Notes under the pieces: generated by a model
Told to the model about the DNA's origin: nothing
Seen by the model: only the letters and a program-made list of their open reading frames with translations
The model's database searches: none
Position numbers and translations under genes: made by a program
Assembly: GCA_036666555.1 (NCBI GenBank)
Contig: JAVWVS010000001.1
Coordinates: forward strand, 98,784-162,783
DNA length: 64,000 nucleotides
Reading direction: 5' to 3'
Source of the DNA: UMGS1251 sp036666555
GTDB lineage: Bacteria; Bacillota; Clostridia; Lachnospirales; Lachnospiraceae
Part shown: in pieces, positions 23,711 through 32,533 of the stretch
How positions within the stretch are numbered: the stretch's first letter is position 1
How the letters are laid out: each line of letters begins with the position of its first letter

Positions 23711-24652
23711 ATGAAATATGTTCTTAAAAAAATCACAGCTCTACTAATCACATTATTAATTGTCTCCATGCTGTCCTTCCTTCTGTTTGAAGTGATTCCG
23801 GGAGATCCGGCAAGCTCCATTTTGGGGACAGAAGCAACTAAGGAAAAAGTACAGAATCTGCGAGAAGAGATGGGATTAAATGACCCATTGCCACAACGGT
23901 ATGGCAAGTGGCTAGGAGGAATACTGCAAGGAGATATGGGAACCTCTTATAGTTATCACATACCGGTACTTACAATGGTGAAAGATAAATTGCCCATTAC
24001 CATTACGCTTACGACGATGTCGTTCCTTTTTATTTTGCTCTTTTCTATTTTACTGGGGATTCTAAGTGCCAAATATGAGAACAAGTTTTTAGACCGGTTT
24101 TTATTTGTGGGAAATCAAGTGACCATGTCGATTCCTCCTTTTTTTATTGGTATTTTGTTTACTGCGTTGTTTGGGCTGGTATTTCGGTGGTTCACACCGG
24201 GAGGATATGTTTCTTACCAAAAAAATGTAGGGGCATTTTTCAGTTATATGATTTTGCCTTCCGTTGCCATAGCACTTCCGAAGATTGCAATGACAGCGAA
24301 AATGCTTCGGGGATCGTTGATTACGGAGATGAAACAAGATTACGTAAGAACGGCATATAGCCGTGGAAATACAAAGAATCAGGTGCTGTTTGGACATGCA
24401 CTGCGCAATGCACTGTTACCGGTGATTACTTTTCTTGGATGGACGCTTGCGGATATCATTGCCAACAGTATTATTGTGGAACAAGTATTTGGAATTCCGG
24501 GATTGGGCAGGATCTTAATTACATCCATTGCGGGAAGAGATTATCCGGTGGTGGAAACCATTATTCTGTTGATTGCAGCAACTATTTTAATCATTAATAT
24601 GATGGTGGATTTATTGTATCGGAAACTGGATAGGCGGATTGAAATAGCGTAG
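23711..24652 (+). CDS. ABC transporter permease, DppB/NikB type
   Basis: The 313-residue integral membrane protein has an N-terminal helix (9-30) with the FEVIPGDPASSILG segment typical of DppB/OppB. Five further helices follow, as does the EAA loop seen as YVRTAYSRGNTKNQVLFGHALRN (split around residue 218-240) that contacts the ATPases. It pairs with the next permease to form the channel. A GGGAGG site lies 7 bases upstream. Confidence 0.9.
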   Translation: MKYVLKKITALLITLLIVSMLSFLLFEVIPGDPASSILGTEATKEKVQNLREEMGLNDPLPQRYGKWLGGILQGDMGTSYSYHIPVLTMVKDKLPITITLTTMSFLFILLFSILLGILSAKYENKFLDRFLFVGNQVTMSIPPFFIGILFTALFGLVFRWFTPGGYVSYQKNVGAFFSYMILPSVAIALPKIAMTAKMLRGSLITEMKQDYVRTAYSRGNTKNQVLFGHALRNALLPVITFLGWTLADIIANSIIVEQVFGIPGLGRILITSIAGRDYPVVETIILLIAATILIINMMVDLLYRKLDRRIEIA

Positions 24653-24662
24653 GGGAATACAC

Positions 24663-25475
24663 ATGAAACGAAAAACAAAAGGATATTATTATGATATTGG
24701 ATGCATACTTACGGCAGTGATGGTTCTTCTCATTGTAGTGGGTTTTTTCTATACACCTTATCCGCCCGATGCTATGAAAGGCAGTGAAAAATTAATGAGT
24801 CCCACATGGTCACATATTATGGGAACCGATCAATTTGGAAGGGATGTACTGAGCCGGGTATTAGTGGGAGCGGGCAATACCTTGGTGATTGCAGTGGGAA
24901 CCCTTTGCATTGGCGGAACAGCAGGAATGATCATAGGAGCTTTGACCGGATACTTTGGCGGGTGGTTGGATGAAATACTGATGAGAGTCAATGATGCACT
25001 GGCATCTTTTCCCAGTGTTTTGCTGGCATTGGTTTTCGTGAGTGTTTTTGGACCGGGAAAATATAAAGTGATGGTAGCTCTTGGCGTGGTATTTATTCCT
25101 AGTTTTGCCAGAATGGTGCGGGGAGAATTTTTGCGCTGTAAAGAGGAGGATTATGTAAAAAGTGCTAGATTGATAGGCGTTCCTACCGGTCGTATTTTAT
25201 TTGTACACATCCTTCCGAATATTGGGCCCACACTCTTATCGGCATTGACCATTGGATTTAATAATGCAGTGCTGGCGGAAGCGGGCATGAGTTACTTGGG
25301 AATCGGGGTACAGCCACCGGATGCAAGTCTTGGCAGAATGCTTTCAGAGGCACAGACTTATTTAGCCAGTGGTGTTTGGTGTGCGCTATTTCCGGGAATT
25401 TTCATTGTATTTTTGGTTTTGGGCGTCAGTCTTTTAGGAGAAGGCATTCTGGAACGATTTGGAGGTGGCAGATAA
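24663..25475 (+). CDS. ABC transporter permease, DppC/NikC type
   Basis: A 270-residue permease with an N-terminal helix (about 12-28), the family motif HIMGTDQFGRDVLSRV near 51-66 and the EAA loop YVKSARLIGVPTGRILFVHI near 164-183. It forms the heterodimeric channel with the preceding DppB-like protein. Its TAA stop overlaps the ATG of the next ATPase gene by one base, so translation is coupled. Confidence 0.9.
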   Translation: MKRKTKGYYYDIGCILTAVMVLLIVVGFFYTPYPPDAMKGSEKLMSPTWSHIMGTDQFGRDVLSRVLVGAGNTLVIAVGTLCIGGTAGMIIGALTGYFGGWLDEILMRVNDALASFPSVLLALVFVSVFGPGKYKVMVALGVVFIPSFARMVRGEFLRCKEEDYVKSARLIGVPTGRILFVHILPNIGPTLLSALTIGFNNAVLAEAGMSYLGIGVQPPDASLGRMLSEAQTYLASGVWCALFPGIFIVFLVLGVSLLGEGILERFGGGR

Positions 25476-26305
25476 TGCTTCAAGTAATAGATTTATCCAT
25501 TGAATTTCATGAGCGGGAGGCAGAAGAAGTTCTGCACCATGTGTCATTTGAATTGCAGCAAGGGGAAATTTTAGGAATCGTAGGCGAATCCGGTTCCGGC
25601 AAAACGATGACAGCTTTGGCTGTGGCAGGATTATTAAAGGAAACGGCGGTGATTGGAAGTGGAGCAATCTGGTTGGAGGGAACCAATCTGCTTGCATTAC
25701 AAAAGCGAGAATGGACCCATTATCAGGGGAAGGAAATTGGAATGATTTTTCAAGAACCTATGACGGCGTTAAATCCCACCATGAAAATTGGAAAACAAGT
25801 AGAAGAAGCGTTGAAACTGCATACGGATCTTTCCAAGGCAGAGCGCATGAAAAAGGCGGAACAGGCGCTTTTGGACGTGGAACTGGAAAATGTGAAAGCA
25901 CTATACCAGAAATATCCCCATGAACTTTCCGGTGGCATGCGTCAAAGAGTGATGATTGCAGCAGCAATTGTATGCAGACCACAAGTGCTGATTGCAGATG
26001 AACCCACCACGGCATTGGATGTATACACACAGGAACAAATATTACGATTATTAAAAAAATTGAATCAGAAATATCACATGAGCATTTTGTTTATTTCCCA
26101 TAATCTTCGGGTCGTAAATCAGTTGTGCCAGCGGGTGCTGGTGATGAAAGAAGGAAAAGTAATCGAAGAAGGATTAGTGGAGGAAATCTTTGATCATCCT
26201 CATGAGGAATATACCAAGCAGCTAATAGAGGCGATTCCAATCAGAACGAAAAACAGCCACTTGCAAGCATTGATTATGAAAAGAGCAGGGGAAGAAAATG
26301 GATAA
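25475..26305 (+). CDS. ABC transporter ATP-binding protein, DppD/NikD type
   Basis: A 276-residue ATPase with Walker A GESGSGKT near 36-43, Q-loop IFQEPMTALNP, signature LSGGMRQRV and Walker B VLIADEPTTALD. The C-terminal extension EVFDHPHEEYT-like (EEIFDHPHEEYTKQL) is typical of oligopeptide and nickel importers. ATG 25475 overlaps the permease stop and has GGAGGTGG upstream; an earlier in-frame ATG lies inside the permease gene. It forms a heterodimer with the next ATPase. Confidence 0.9.
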   Translation: MLQVIDLSIEFHEREAEEVLHHVSFELQQGEILGIVGESGSGKTMTALAVAGLLKETAVIGSGAIWLEGTNLLALQKREWTHYQGKEIGMIFQEPMTALNPTMKIGKQVEEALKLHTDLSKAERMKKAEQALLDVELENVKALYQKYPHELSGGMRQRVMIAAAIVCRPQVLIADEPTTALDVYTQEQILRLLKKLNQKYHMSILFISHNLRVVNQLCQRVLVMKEGKVIEEGLVEEIFDHPHEEYTKQLIEAIPIRTKNSHLQALIMKRAGEENG

Positions 26306-26954
26306 AAAAGTATTGGAACTGAAACAGGTCAACGCTTACTATCAAGAAGGAAAAGAAAGACATCAGGTATTGGAGGAAGTTTCTTTTACTTTGTACGAAG
26401 GGGAATGCGTAGGTCTGGTAGGAGAAAGTGGAAGTGGGAAATCCACTCTCTGCAAAAGCATTCTAGGGTTTGTTAAGGATTATGAGGGAGAAATTATTCA
26501 TTATACCAAAAGACCACAGATGATTTTCCAAGATCCTTTTCGTTCTTTAAATCCGAAGAAGACCGTGGGGTGGATTTTGGAAGAACCACTCAAGGTACAA
26601 CAGGAAAAAGACAGGAATGTCAGGCGGAAAAAAGTGGAAGAGATGCTTTTAAAAGTACGTCTTCCCATAGAATTTCGGGAACGATATCCCAAAGAATTAA
26701 GTGGCGGTCAAAGGCAGCGAATCAGTATTGCACTGGCACTGATGACCGGGGCGCAGTTTATTCTTGCAGATGAACCTTTATCGGCGCTGGATGTTACTGT
26801 GCAGGCACAGATGATGGAACTTTTAAAGGAACTGCAAAAAGAATATGCGTTGACGTATTTATTTGTATCACATGACCTTGATGTTGTTAGTATGCTATGT
26901 AAAAGGGTTTTACTTTTACAAGAGGGGAAGATAACGGAATATGAGGAATTATAA
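26298..26954 (+). CDS. ABC transporter ATP-binding protein, DppF/NikE type (short)
   Basis: A 218-residue ATPase with Walker A GESGSGKST near 40-48, Q-loop IFQDPFRSLNP, signature LSGGQRQRI and Walker B FILADEPLSALD. It lacks the C-terminal oligopeptide-binding extension of longer DppF proteins, which usually run 260-330 residues, so it is a minimal nucleotide-binding domain as in NikE. It overlaps the previous ATPase gene by 8 bases and the truA start by 14 bases, an unusually tight arrangement. Confidence 0.87.
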   Translation: MDKKVLELKQVNAYYQEGKERHQVLEEVSFTLYEGECVGLVGESGSGKSTLCKSILGFVKDYEGEIIHYTKRPQMIFQDPFRSLNPKKTVGWILEEPLKVQQEKDRNVRRKKVEEMLLKVRLPIEFRERYPKELSGGQRQRISIALALMTGAQFILADEPLSALDVTVQAQMMELLKELQKEYALTYLFVSHDLDVVSMLCKRVLLLQEGKITEYEEL

Positions 26955-27699
26955 ATTAACCATCTCTTATGATGGCTCCAGATATCAGGGGTGGCAGCGC
27001 CAGCCGGATGTGACCAATACCATTCAGGGCATATTGGAAAGCAGTATAGGAGAAGTGGTGGGATACCCAGTGGAAGTGAATGGTTCCGGCCGTACAGATG
27101 GTGGTGTTCATGCCTATGCACAGATGGCATCGGTGCAAATCGCCGGAAAAGTAAAAGAACAAGTATTTCGAGACCATATCAACAAAAAACTGCCGGAGGA
27201 TATTCGCATACGCAAAGTAGAATTAGTGAAAAATAGTTTTCATGCAAGGAAAAATGCAGTGTCCAAGTGCTACCAGTATCAAATTGACACCAGTGAAAAA
27301 GGGAATGTATTTCAGAGAAAATATTGTTGGAAGCTTCCGGGTACTTTAGATGTAAAAGCCATGAAAGAAGCCGCAGGTTATTTAGTTGGACGACATGATT
27401 ATCTTGCTTTTTGTGACAGAAAGGAAGAAGAGGGAAAATCCACGGTGCGTACCATCTATGATATTCAGATAAAGAAATCCGGAGAACTGCTTACAATCAC
27501 TTATTTGGGAAGCGGATTTTTATACCATATGGTGAGAATCTTGACAGGAACACTGGTAGAAGTGGGAAAAGGCGAAAGAAAACCGGAAGAAATGCAGACG
27601 CTGTTCAAGGACAAGGCAAGATATGAGGCAGGAATGCTTGCTCCGGCAGAAGGATTATTTTTGAAAGAAGTTTATTACGAAGAAAAGGGAGAACGATAG
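26941..27699 (+). CDS. truA: tRNA pseudouridine(38-40) synthase TruA
   Basis: The 252-residue enzyme isomerises uridines 38-40 in the tRNA anticodon arm. The catalytic aspartate is D53 in GSGRTDGGVHA, where most family members have GRTDAGVHA. The N-terminal YDGSRYQGWQRQP and the later GSGFLYHMVRILTGTLVEVG motif are canonical. The ATG lies within the end of the ABC ATPase gene, so it is probably expressed by coupling from that operon. The xth gene starts 2 bases after its stop. Confidence 0.95.
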   Translation: MRNYKLTISYDGSRYQGWQRQPDVTNTIQGILESSIGEVVGYPVEVNGSGRTDGGVHAYAQMASVQIAGKVKEQVFRDHINKKLPEDIRIRKVELVKNSFHARKNAVSKCYQYQIDTSEKGNVFQRKYCWKLPGTLDVKAMKEAAGYLVGRHDYLAFCDRKEEEGKSTVRTIYDIQIKKSGELLTITYLGSGFLYHMVRILTGTLVEVGKGERKPEEMQTLFKDKARYEAGMLAPAEGLFLKEVYYEEKGER

Positions 27700-27700
27700 T

Positions 27701-28456
27701 ATGAAGTTTATTTCATGGAATGTAAATGGGATTCGTGCCTGTGCGCAAAAAGGGTTTTTGGAATTTTTTAAAGAAGCAGATGCAGATATCTTCTGTATTC
27801 AAGAAAGTAAAATGCAAGAAGGACAGCTCGTTCTGGAACTAGAAGGATATCATCAATATTGGAATTATGCAGAGAAAAAGGGATATTCCGGAACGGCTAT
27901 CTTCAGCAAACAAGAGCCTCTTACAGTTGCTTACGGAATGGGAATTGAAGAGCATGACAAGGAAGGCCGTGTCATTACCCTTGAATTTCAAGAATTTTAT
28001 TTCTTAACGGTGTACACCCCGAATTCCCAGAATGAATTGGCAAGATTACCTTACCGTATGCAGTGGGAAAAAGATTTTTTGGAATATCTGAAAAAATTAG
28101 AGCAAACCAAACCGGTCATCTTTTGTGGAGACCTAAATGTAGCCCATACCGAAATAGATTTAAAGAACCCAAAAACAAATCGGAAAAATGCCGGATTTTC
28201 AGATGAAGAAAGAGAAAAATTCACAGAGCTTCTAGAGGCAGGATTTATTGACACCTTTCGATATTTTTATCCGGACATGGAAAACATTTATTCCTGGTGG
28301 TCCTATCGCTTCAGCGCCAGAGCCAAAAATGCAGGATGGAGAATTGACTATTTCCTTGTATCCCAGTGCCTTAAAGAGCAGTTGACAGATGCCAAAATTT
28401 TAAATCAAGTGCTAGGTTCCGATCATTGTCCGGTGGAATTAGATATGCAATTTTAA
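27701..28456 (+). CDS. xth: Exodeoxyribonuclease III
   Basis: The 251-residue AP endonuclease/3'-5' exonuclease belongs to the EEP family. Motifs in order are SWNVNGIRAC (5-14), CIQESKMQ with the metal-binding Glu near 35, YTPNSQ, FCGDLNVAHTEID and the C-terminal RIDYFLVS plus GSDHCPVELD. It repairs abasic DNA in the cytoplasm. AAGGGAGAACG precedes the start. Its 3' end overlaps the convergent YaiI/YqxD gene by 18 bases, and no terminator hairpin was found between them. Confidence 0.94.
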   Translation: MKFISWNVNGIRACAQKGFLEFFKEADADIFCIQESKMQEGQLVLELEGYHQYWNYAEKKGYSGTAIFSKQEPLTVAYGMGIEEHDKEGRVITLEFQEFYFLTVYTPNSQNELARLPYRMQWEKDFLEYLKKLEQTKPVIFCGDLNVAHTEIDLKNPKTNRKNAGFSDEEREKFTELLEAGFIDTFRYFYPDMENIYSWWSYRFSARAKNAGWRIDYFLVSQCLKEQLTDAKILNQVLGSDHCPVELDMQF

Positions 28457-28882
28457 TAGGGCTAAAAGACTTTCCTGAAAGTGCAGATCATCTTCGGTAG
28501 TTCGTTTGGCAATGGGGGTATAGTGCTTCTTCTTTTTACTGTTTCGCTGCTTTTTGGAAAGATGCCGTTCGAACAAAAGTTGCTCAATATTATCCTGGGT
28601 ATATTCTCGTCCACTTTGGTGGAGGGCATATGCCCCTTTTGAAAGTGCTAAGGAAGCGACACCATAGTCTTGTGTAATAATCAGATCTCCTTTTTGAATC
28701 AGTCCAAACAATACAAAGTCTGCAGAATCATTACCTTGATCTACGGTCACGACTTGTGCATAGCTGGATTGAATCTGATGGTTATAATCCACCACGATGG
28801 TTACCGGTATGTGTGCGGCAATGGCGATTTGTTCAGTCATACGAATTACCGGACAGCCGTCCCCGTCTATTAATATTTTCAT
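28439..28882 (-). CDS. YaiI/YqxD family protein (DUF188)
   Basis: A 147-residue protein with the family motifs ILIDGDGCPVI at the N-terminus, VDQGNDSADFVLFGLIQKGDLIITQDYG centrally (positions about 51-78) and a basic C-terminus. It has a PIN-like arrangement of acidic residues and is presumed to be a nucleic-acid-processing protein, with no proven activity that I can cite. ATG 28882 is chosen for its GGAGGAG site 9 bases upstream, over an ATG 18 bases earlier that overlaps that site. It converges on xth and is divergent from kdpD. Confidence 0.88.
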   Translation of the reverse strand: MKILIDGDGCPVIRMTEQIAIAAHIPVTIVVDYNHQIQSSYAQVVTVDQGNDSADFVLFGLIQKGDLIITQDYGVASLALSKGAYALHQSGREYTQDNIEQLLFERHLSKKQRNSKKKKHYTPIAKRTTEDDLHFQESLLALLKLHI

Positions 28883-28973
28883 CAATGAAAGCTCCTCCAT
28901 AAAATAGAATTTCTTTTATTGTACCCCATATCCGGAAAAAAAGAAAACCTTAATGCCATTATAAAATACAATA

Positions 28974-28982
28974 TGATATACT
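28974..28982 (+). promoter_or_regulatory. Extended -10 promoter of the kdpD-like gene
   Basis: TGA followed by TATACT (28977-28982) lies 49 bases before the start codon; the -35 region is weak. Confidence 0.45.
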
Positions 28983-29031
28983 ACAGTTAGCGAAGTATTT
29001 TCGAGCTTAATGAGAATGTGGGAGTGATGTT

Positions 29032-31260
29032 ATGGATGAATTATCGGAGAGGGAAAAGCGCGGACAGTTGAAGATATTTTTTGGATATGCAGCAGGGGTT
29101 GGAAAGACTTATGCAATGCTACAAGCGGCACACCTTGCCAAGCAGCAGGGCGTGGATGTGGTAGTGGGTTATGTGGAGTCTTATGGAAGACCACGGACAG
29201 AAGAGTTGTTAAAGGGATTGGAATGTGTGAATGCAAAAAAGGTCATACACAATCATATAGAGATGAAGGAGCTTGATTTGGATGCGGTGATGAACCGGCA
29301 TCCCCAGCTTGTCTTAGTGGATGAATTGGCGCATACCAATGGAGCAGAAAGCAGAAATCGAAAACGTTATCAGGATGTGAATGAACTTTTGAAAGCGGGC
29401 ATAGATGTATATACTACGGTCAATGTGCAGCAGATTGAAAGCTTAAATGATATGGTGGTAGCCATTACCGGAGCGAAAGTGAGAGAGTGTATTCCAGATA
29501 CGGTATTTGATCATGCGGATGAGGTCGAACTGGTAGACATTGAACCTAAAACATTAATCACACGGTTACATACCGGAGAAATCTATCAAGAATTGCGAAC
29601 AAAAAAAGCACTTTCCAATTTCTTTCGCATAGAAAATCTGGTATCCTTACGGGAAATTGCAGTGCAAAGATGTGCAGAACGGACAAATAGTACGGCAGAA
29701 GCTATTCCTTATCCAAATGCAAGAACGGAAAGGGGAAGGATGAAATTTCATCCTTTCGATGTATGCAAAAGCCTGGGAATCTTAGTAATTGCTACGCTGA
29801 TTGGGATGTTGTTTTTTAAACTTGGTTTTAGTGAAGCAAATATTATCATGGTATATATTTTGGGAGTATTAGTAACCTCCATTTTGACCACGGGTCGGTT
29901 TTATAGTATGGCATCTTCGCTGCTGAGTGTACTGATTTTTAATTTTTTCTTTACGGTACCGATTTATACGTTCAATGCGTACGATTCCGGATATCCGATT
30001 ACTTTTTTGATTATGTTTGCATCGGCTTTTATCACCAGTAGTTTAACAGTAAAAATCAAGCAACATGCCAAGCAGTCTGCGGAAACCGCATATCGTACAA
30101 AAATCTTATTAGAGACGAATCAGTTACTGCAGCAAGCCAAGGAAAAAAGTGGAATTATTGCAGTGACCGGCAAACAATTAACCAAATTGCTAGAAAAAGA
30201 TGTGGTGTTCTACGAGATGGAAAAAGAAGGACTATCCAGTCCGAAGGTATTTCAATTCACAGAAAATCAAGAGTCCGGAATCTATACCACAGAACAAGAA
30301 AAGGCAGTTGCCATATGGGTATTACGAAACAACAAGCATGCGGGAGCTACTACGAATACACTGGGGAATGCGAAATGCTTATATTTGGCTATTCGTGTGA
30401 ATGATTCGGTCTACGGTGTGGTGGGAATTGTAATTGGGAAGGAATCTTTAGAAGAATTCGAATATAGTATTATGCTATCGGTTTTAGGCGAGTGTGCATT
30501 GGCACTTGAAAATCAGCAGATTATGAGAGAAAAATCAGAAGCAGCTATTTTGGCGAAAAATGAGCAGTTAAGGGCGAATTTATTGCGGTCCATATCTCAT
30601 GACCTACGGACACCACTTACTTCTATTTCCGGGAATGCAGGTATTTTGATTGCAAATAGTGAAAAGCTGGGGGAAGAAAAGAAGCAGCAATTGTATGTAG
30701 ACATCTATGATGATTCCTTGTGGTTGATTAATCTGGTGGAAAATTTGCTTTCTGTAACGAGGATTGAAGATGGAACGATGAACTTAAAATTAACGGCAGA
30801 ATTAATGGAAGAGGTCATTGAAGAGGCGCTACTGCATATTAACAGACAAAGTGCAGAACACACCATCTCGGTAAATCAATCCGAAGAGTTCATTCTGGCG
30901 AAGATGGATGTGCGGCTAATTGTTCAAGTCATCATTAACATTGTGGATAACGCAATCAAATATACACCGAAACATTCGACAATTGCCATCACCGTTTCCA
31001 AACAACGTGGTCAAGTGATTGTGGAAATTGCAGATAACGGCGAAGGAATTCCCGAGGAGTCCAAGGAAAGGATCTTTGATATGTTCTATACAGACAATAC
31101 CAAGATTGCAGACAGCCGGAGAAGTTTGGGGCTGGGATTAGCACTTTGCAAATCGATTATAACGGCTCACGGCGGAGAAATATTCGTACGGGATAACAGA
31201 CCCAAAGGCGCAGTTTTCACATTTACATTACCGGCAGAGGAGGTAACGATACATGAATAA
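29032..31260 (+). CDS. kdpD: KdpD-like sensor histidine kinase without the USP domain
   Basis: The 742-residue kinase has an N-terminal KdpD domain (about 10-220) with the ATP-binding loop GYAAGVGKT. Four transmembrane helices (about 245-340, DUF4118) follow, then a GAF-like region, a HisKA domain with H523 in SHDLRTPLT, and an HATPase_c domain with NIVDNAIKYTP and DNGEGIP. KdpD proteins usually run near 890 residues with a universal-stress-like domain between the KdpD and membrane parts; here that stretch is absent. KdpD senses K+ limitation or osmotic cues. The response regulator gene overlaps by 8 bases. No kdpFABC is in the window. Confidence 0.9.
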   Translation: MDELSEREKRGQLKIFFGYAAGVGKTYAMLQAAHLAKQQGVDVVVGYVESYGRPRTEELLKGLECVNAKKVIHNHIEMKELDLDAVMNRHPQLVLVDELAHTNGAESRNRKRYQDVNELLKAGIDVYTTVNVQQIESLNDMVVAITGAKVRECIPDTVFDHADEVELVDIEPKTLITRLHTGEIYQELRTKKALSNFFRIENLVSLREIAVQRCAERTNSTAEAIPYPNARTERGRMKFHPFDVCKSLGILVIATLIGMLFFKLGFSEANIIMVYILGVLVTSILTTGRFYSMASSLLSVLIFNFFFTVPIYTFNAYDSGYPITFLIMFASAFITSSLTVKIKQHAKQSAETAYRTKILLETNQLLQQAKEKSGIIAVTGKQLTKLLEKDVVFYEMEKEGLSSPKVFQFTENQESGIYTTEQEKAVAIWVLRNNKHAGATTNTLGNAKCLYLAIRVNDSVYGVVGIVIGKESLEEFEYSIMLSVLGECALALENQQIMREKSEAAILAKNEQLRANLLRSISHDLRTPLTSISGNAGILIANSEKLGEEKKQQLYVDIYDDSLWLINLVENLLSVTRIEDGTMNLKLTAELMEEVIEEALLHINRQSAEHTISVNQSEEFILAKMDVRLIVQVIINIVDNAIKYTPKHSTIAITVSKQRGQVIVEIADNGEGIPEESKERIFDMFYTDNTKIADSRRSLGLGLALCKSIITAHGGEIFVRDNRPKGAVFTFTLPAEEVTIHE

Positions 31261-31954
31261 AGCACTTATTTTAGTTGTAGAAGATGATACGGCGGTTCGC
31301 AACCTAATTACCACCACTCTTGAAACACATGAATATAAGTTTCATACGGCAAAATCAGGGGAAGAAGCAATCTTAGAGGCTGTTTCATATCATCCGGATG
31401 TCGTACTGCTGGATCTTGGTCTTCCTGATATAGACGGGGTGGAAATTATTAAAAAAATACGCACGTGGTCCAAAGTGCCAATTATTATTATTAGTGCAAG
31501 AAGTGAAGACAGTGATAAGATAGAAGCATTAGATGCAGGAGCCGATGATTATCTGACCAAACCATTTTCTGTAGAAGAATTACTGGCAAGACTGCGAGTG
31601 ACTTTTCGGAGATTGCATTATATGTATGACAATGAAGAAAGTGGAACCTCGGTTTTCACCAATGGAGAGTTGAAAATCGATTATGTGGCAGGCTGTGTAT
31701 ATCTGAGTGAACAAGAATTACATTTAACGCCGATGGAATACAAATTACTTTGTCTGCTCTCGAAGAATGTGGGGAAAGTATTGACTCATACGTTTATTAC
31801 CGGAGAAATCTGGGGCAGTGCATGGGATAATGATGTGGCATCATTGCGGGTGTTTATGGCGACACTGCGAAAAAAGATAGAAAAAGATCCATCTTCACCC
31901 AAATATATTCAGACCCACATTGGAGTGGGATATCGAATGTTGCGGGTGGAATAA
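31253..31954 (+). CDS. kdpE: KdpE-like OmpR-family response regulator
   Basis: A 233-residue protein with a receiver domain (acidic pocket D11-D12, phospho-acceptor D54, K near 105 in TKPFS) and a C-terminal winged helix (about 130-230) ending KYIQTHIGVGYRM. It is the cognate partner of the KdpD-like kinase, whose gene overlaps it. Its target is not adjacent: neither kdpFABC nor another transporter follows, and the next gene is a hydrolase with its own leader. Confidence 0.9.
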   Translation: MNKALILVVEDDTAVRNLITTTLETHEYKFHTAKSGEEAILEAVSYHPDVVLLDLGLPDIDGVEIIKKIRTWSKVPIIIISARSEDSDKIEALDAGADDYLTKPFSVEELLARLRVTFRRLHYMYDNEESGTSVFTNGELKIDYVAGCVYLSEQELHLTPMEYKLLCLLSKNVGKVLTHTFITGEIWGSAWDNDVASLRVFMATLRKKIEKDPSSPKYIQTHIGVGYRMLRVE

Positions 31955-32002
31955 AAATAAGCAAAGTATCAATCCATATATAATGAAAGGTGGAAGAGGA
32001 AA

Positions 32003-32533
32003 ATGAGAATAGATCCAAAACAAACAGCAGCACTTGTCATTGATTTTCAAGAAAGGCTGATTCCGGTTATGCATCATAAGGAAGCACTGATGGAACATGC
32101 AGATATATTACTGACCGGATTGCAGGAACTGGGTATTCCTACTTATCTGACCCAGCAGTATACCAAAGGACTTGGGATGACGGCAAAAGAGATTCAGGAA
32201 GCTTGTAAAACAGAAACCTATACAGAAAAGATTCGTTTTAGTGCATATGAAGAAGTAGCGTCCCTGATTCATGAAAAGAAATATATTCTTGTGTGTGGTA
32301 TCGAAGCACATATCTGCGTGCTTCAGACCATTATTGATTTAGCGGCCAATGGTTATATTCCGATTCTAGTAGTAGACTGTATTTCCAGCCGTAAGGAATC
32401 TGATTTGGCAATCGCACTGAAACGAGCAGTGGAAGAAGGCGCATTTTTGACCACCTATGAGGCAGTACTATTTGAGCTGCTACAGGAGGCCGGAACGCTT
32501 CAGAGTAAAAAAATACAACGGCTGATCAAATAA
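32003..32533 (+). CDS. Isochorismatase-family cysteine hydrolase
   Basis: A 176-residue alpha/beta hydrolase of the isochorismatase/nicotinamidase superfamily, of the YcaC-like size class. The catalytic triad is visible as D14 (LVIDFQE), K76 (EKIRFSAY) and C105 (GIEAHICVLQ). The substrate is unknown; the sequence lacks a clear nicotinamidase metal-binding set. A GGTGGAAGAGG site precedes the start. The 3' end overlaps the convergent SDR gene by 8 bases. Confidence 0.87.
   Translation: MRIDPKQTAALVIDFQERLIPVMHHKEALMEHADILLTGLQELGIPTYLTQQYTKGLGMTAKEIQEACKTETYTEKIRFSAYEEVASLIHEKKYILVCGIEAHICVLQTIIDLAANGYIPILVVDCISSRKESDLAIALKRAVEEGAFLTTYEAVLFELLQEAGTLQSKKIQRLIK

Noticed and set aside
22131..26954. 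Assignment of the ABC operon as a dedicated nickel importer for hydrogenase
   Set aside because: [FeFe]-hydrogenase needs no nickel, and the binding protein shows only general family-5 motifs; peptide and nickel cannot be separated.
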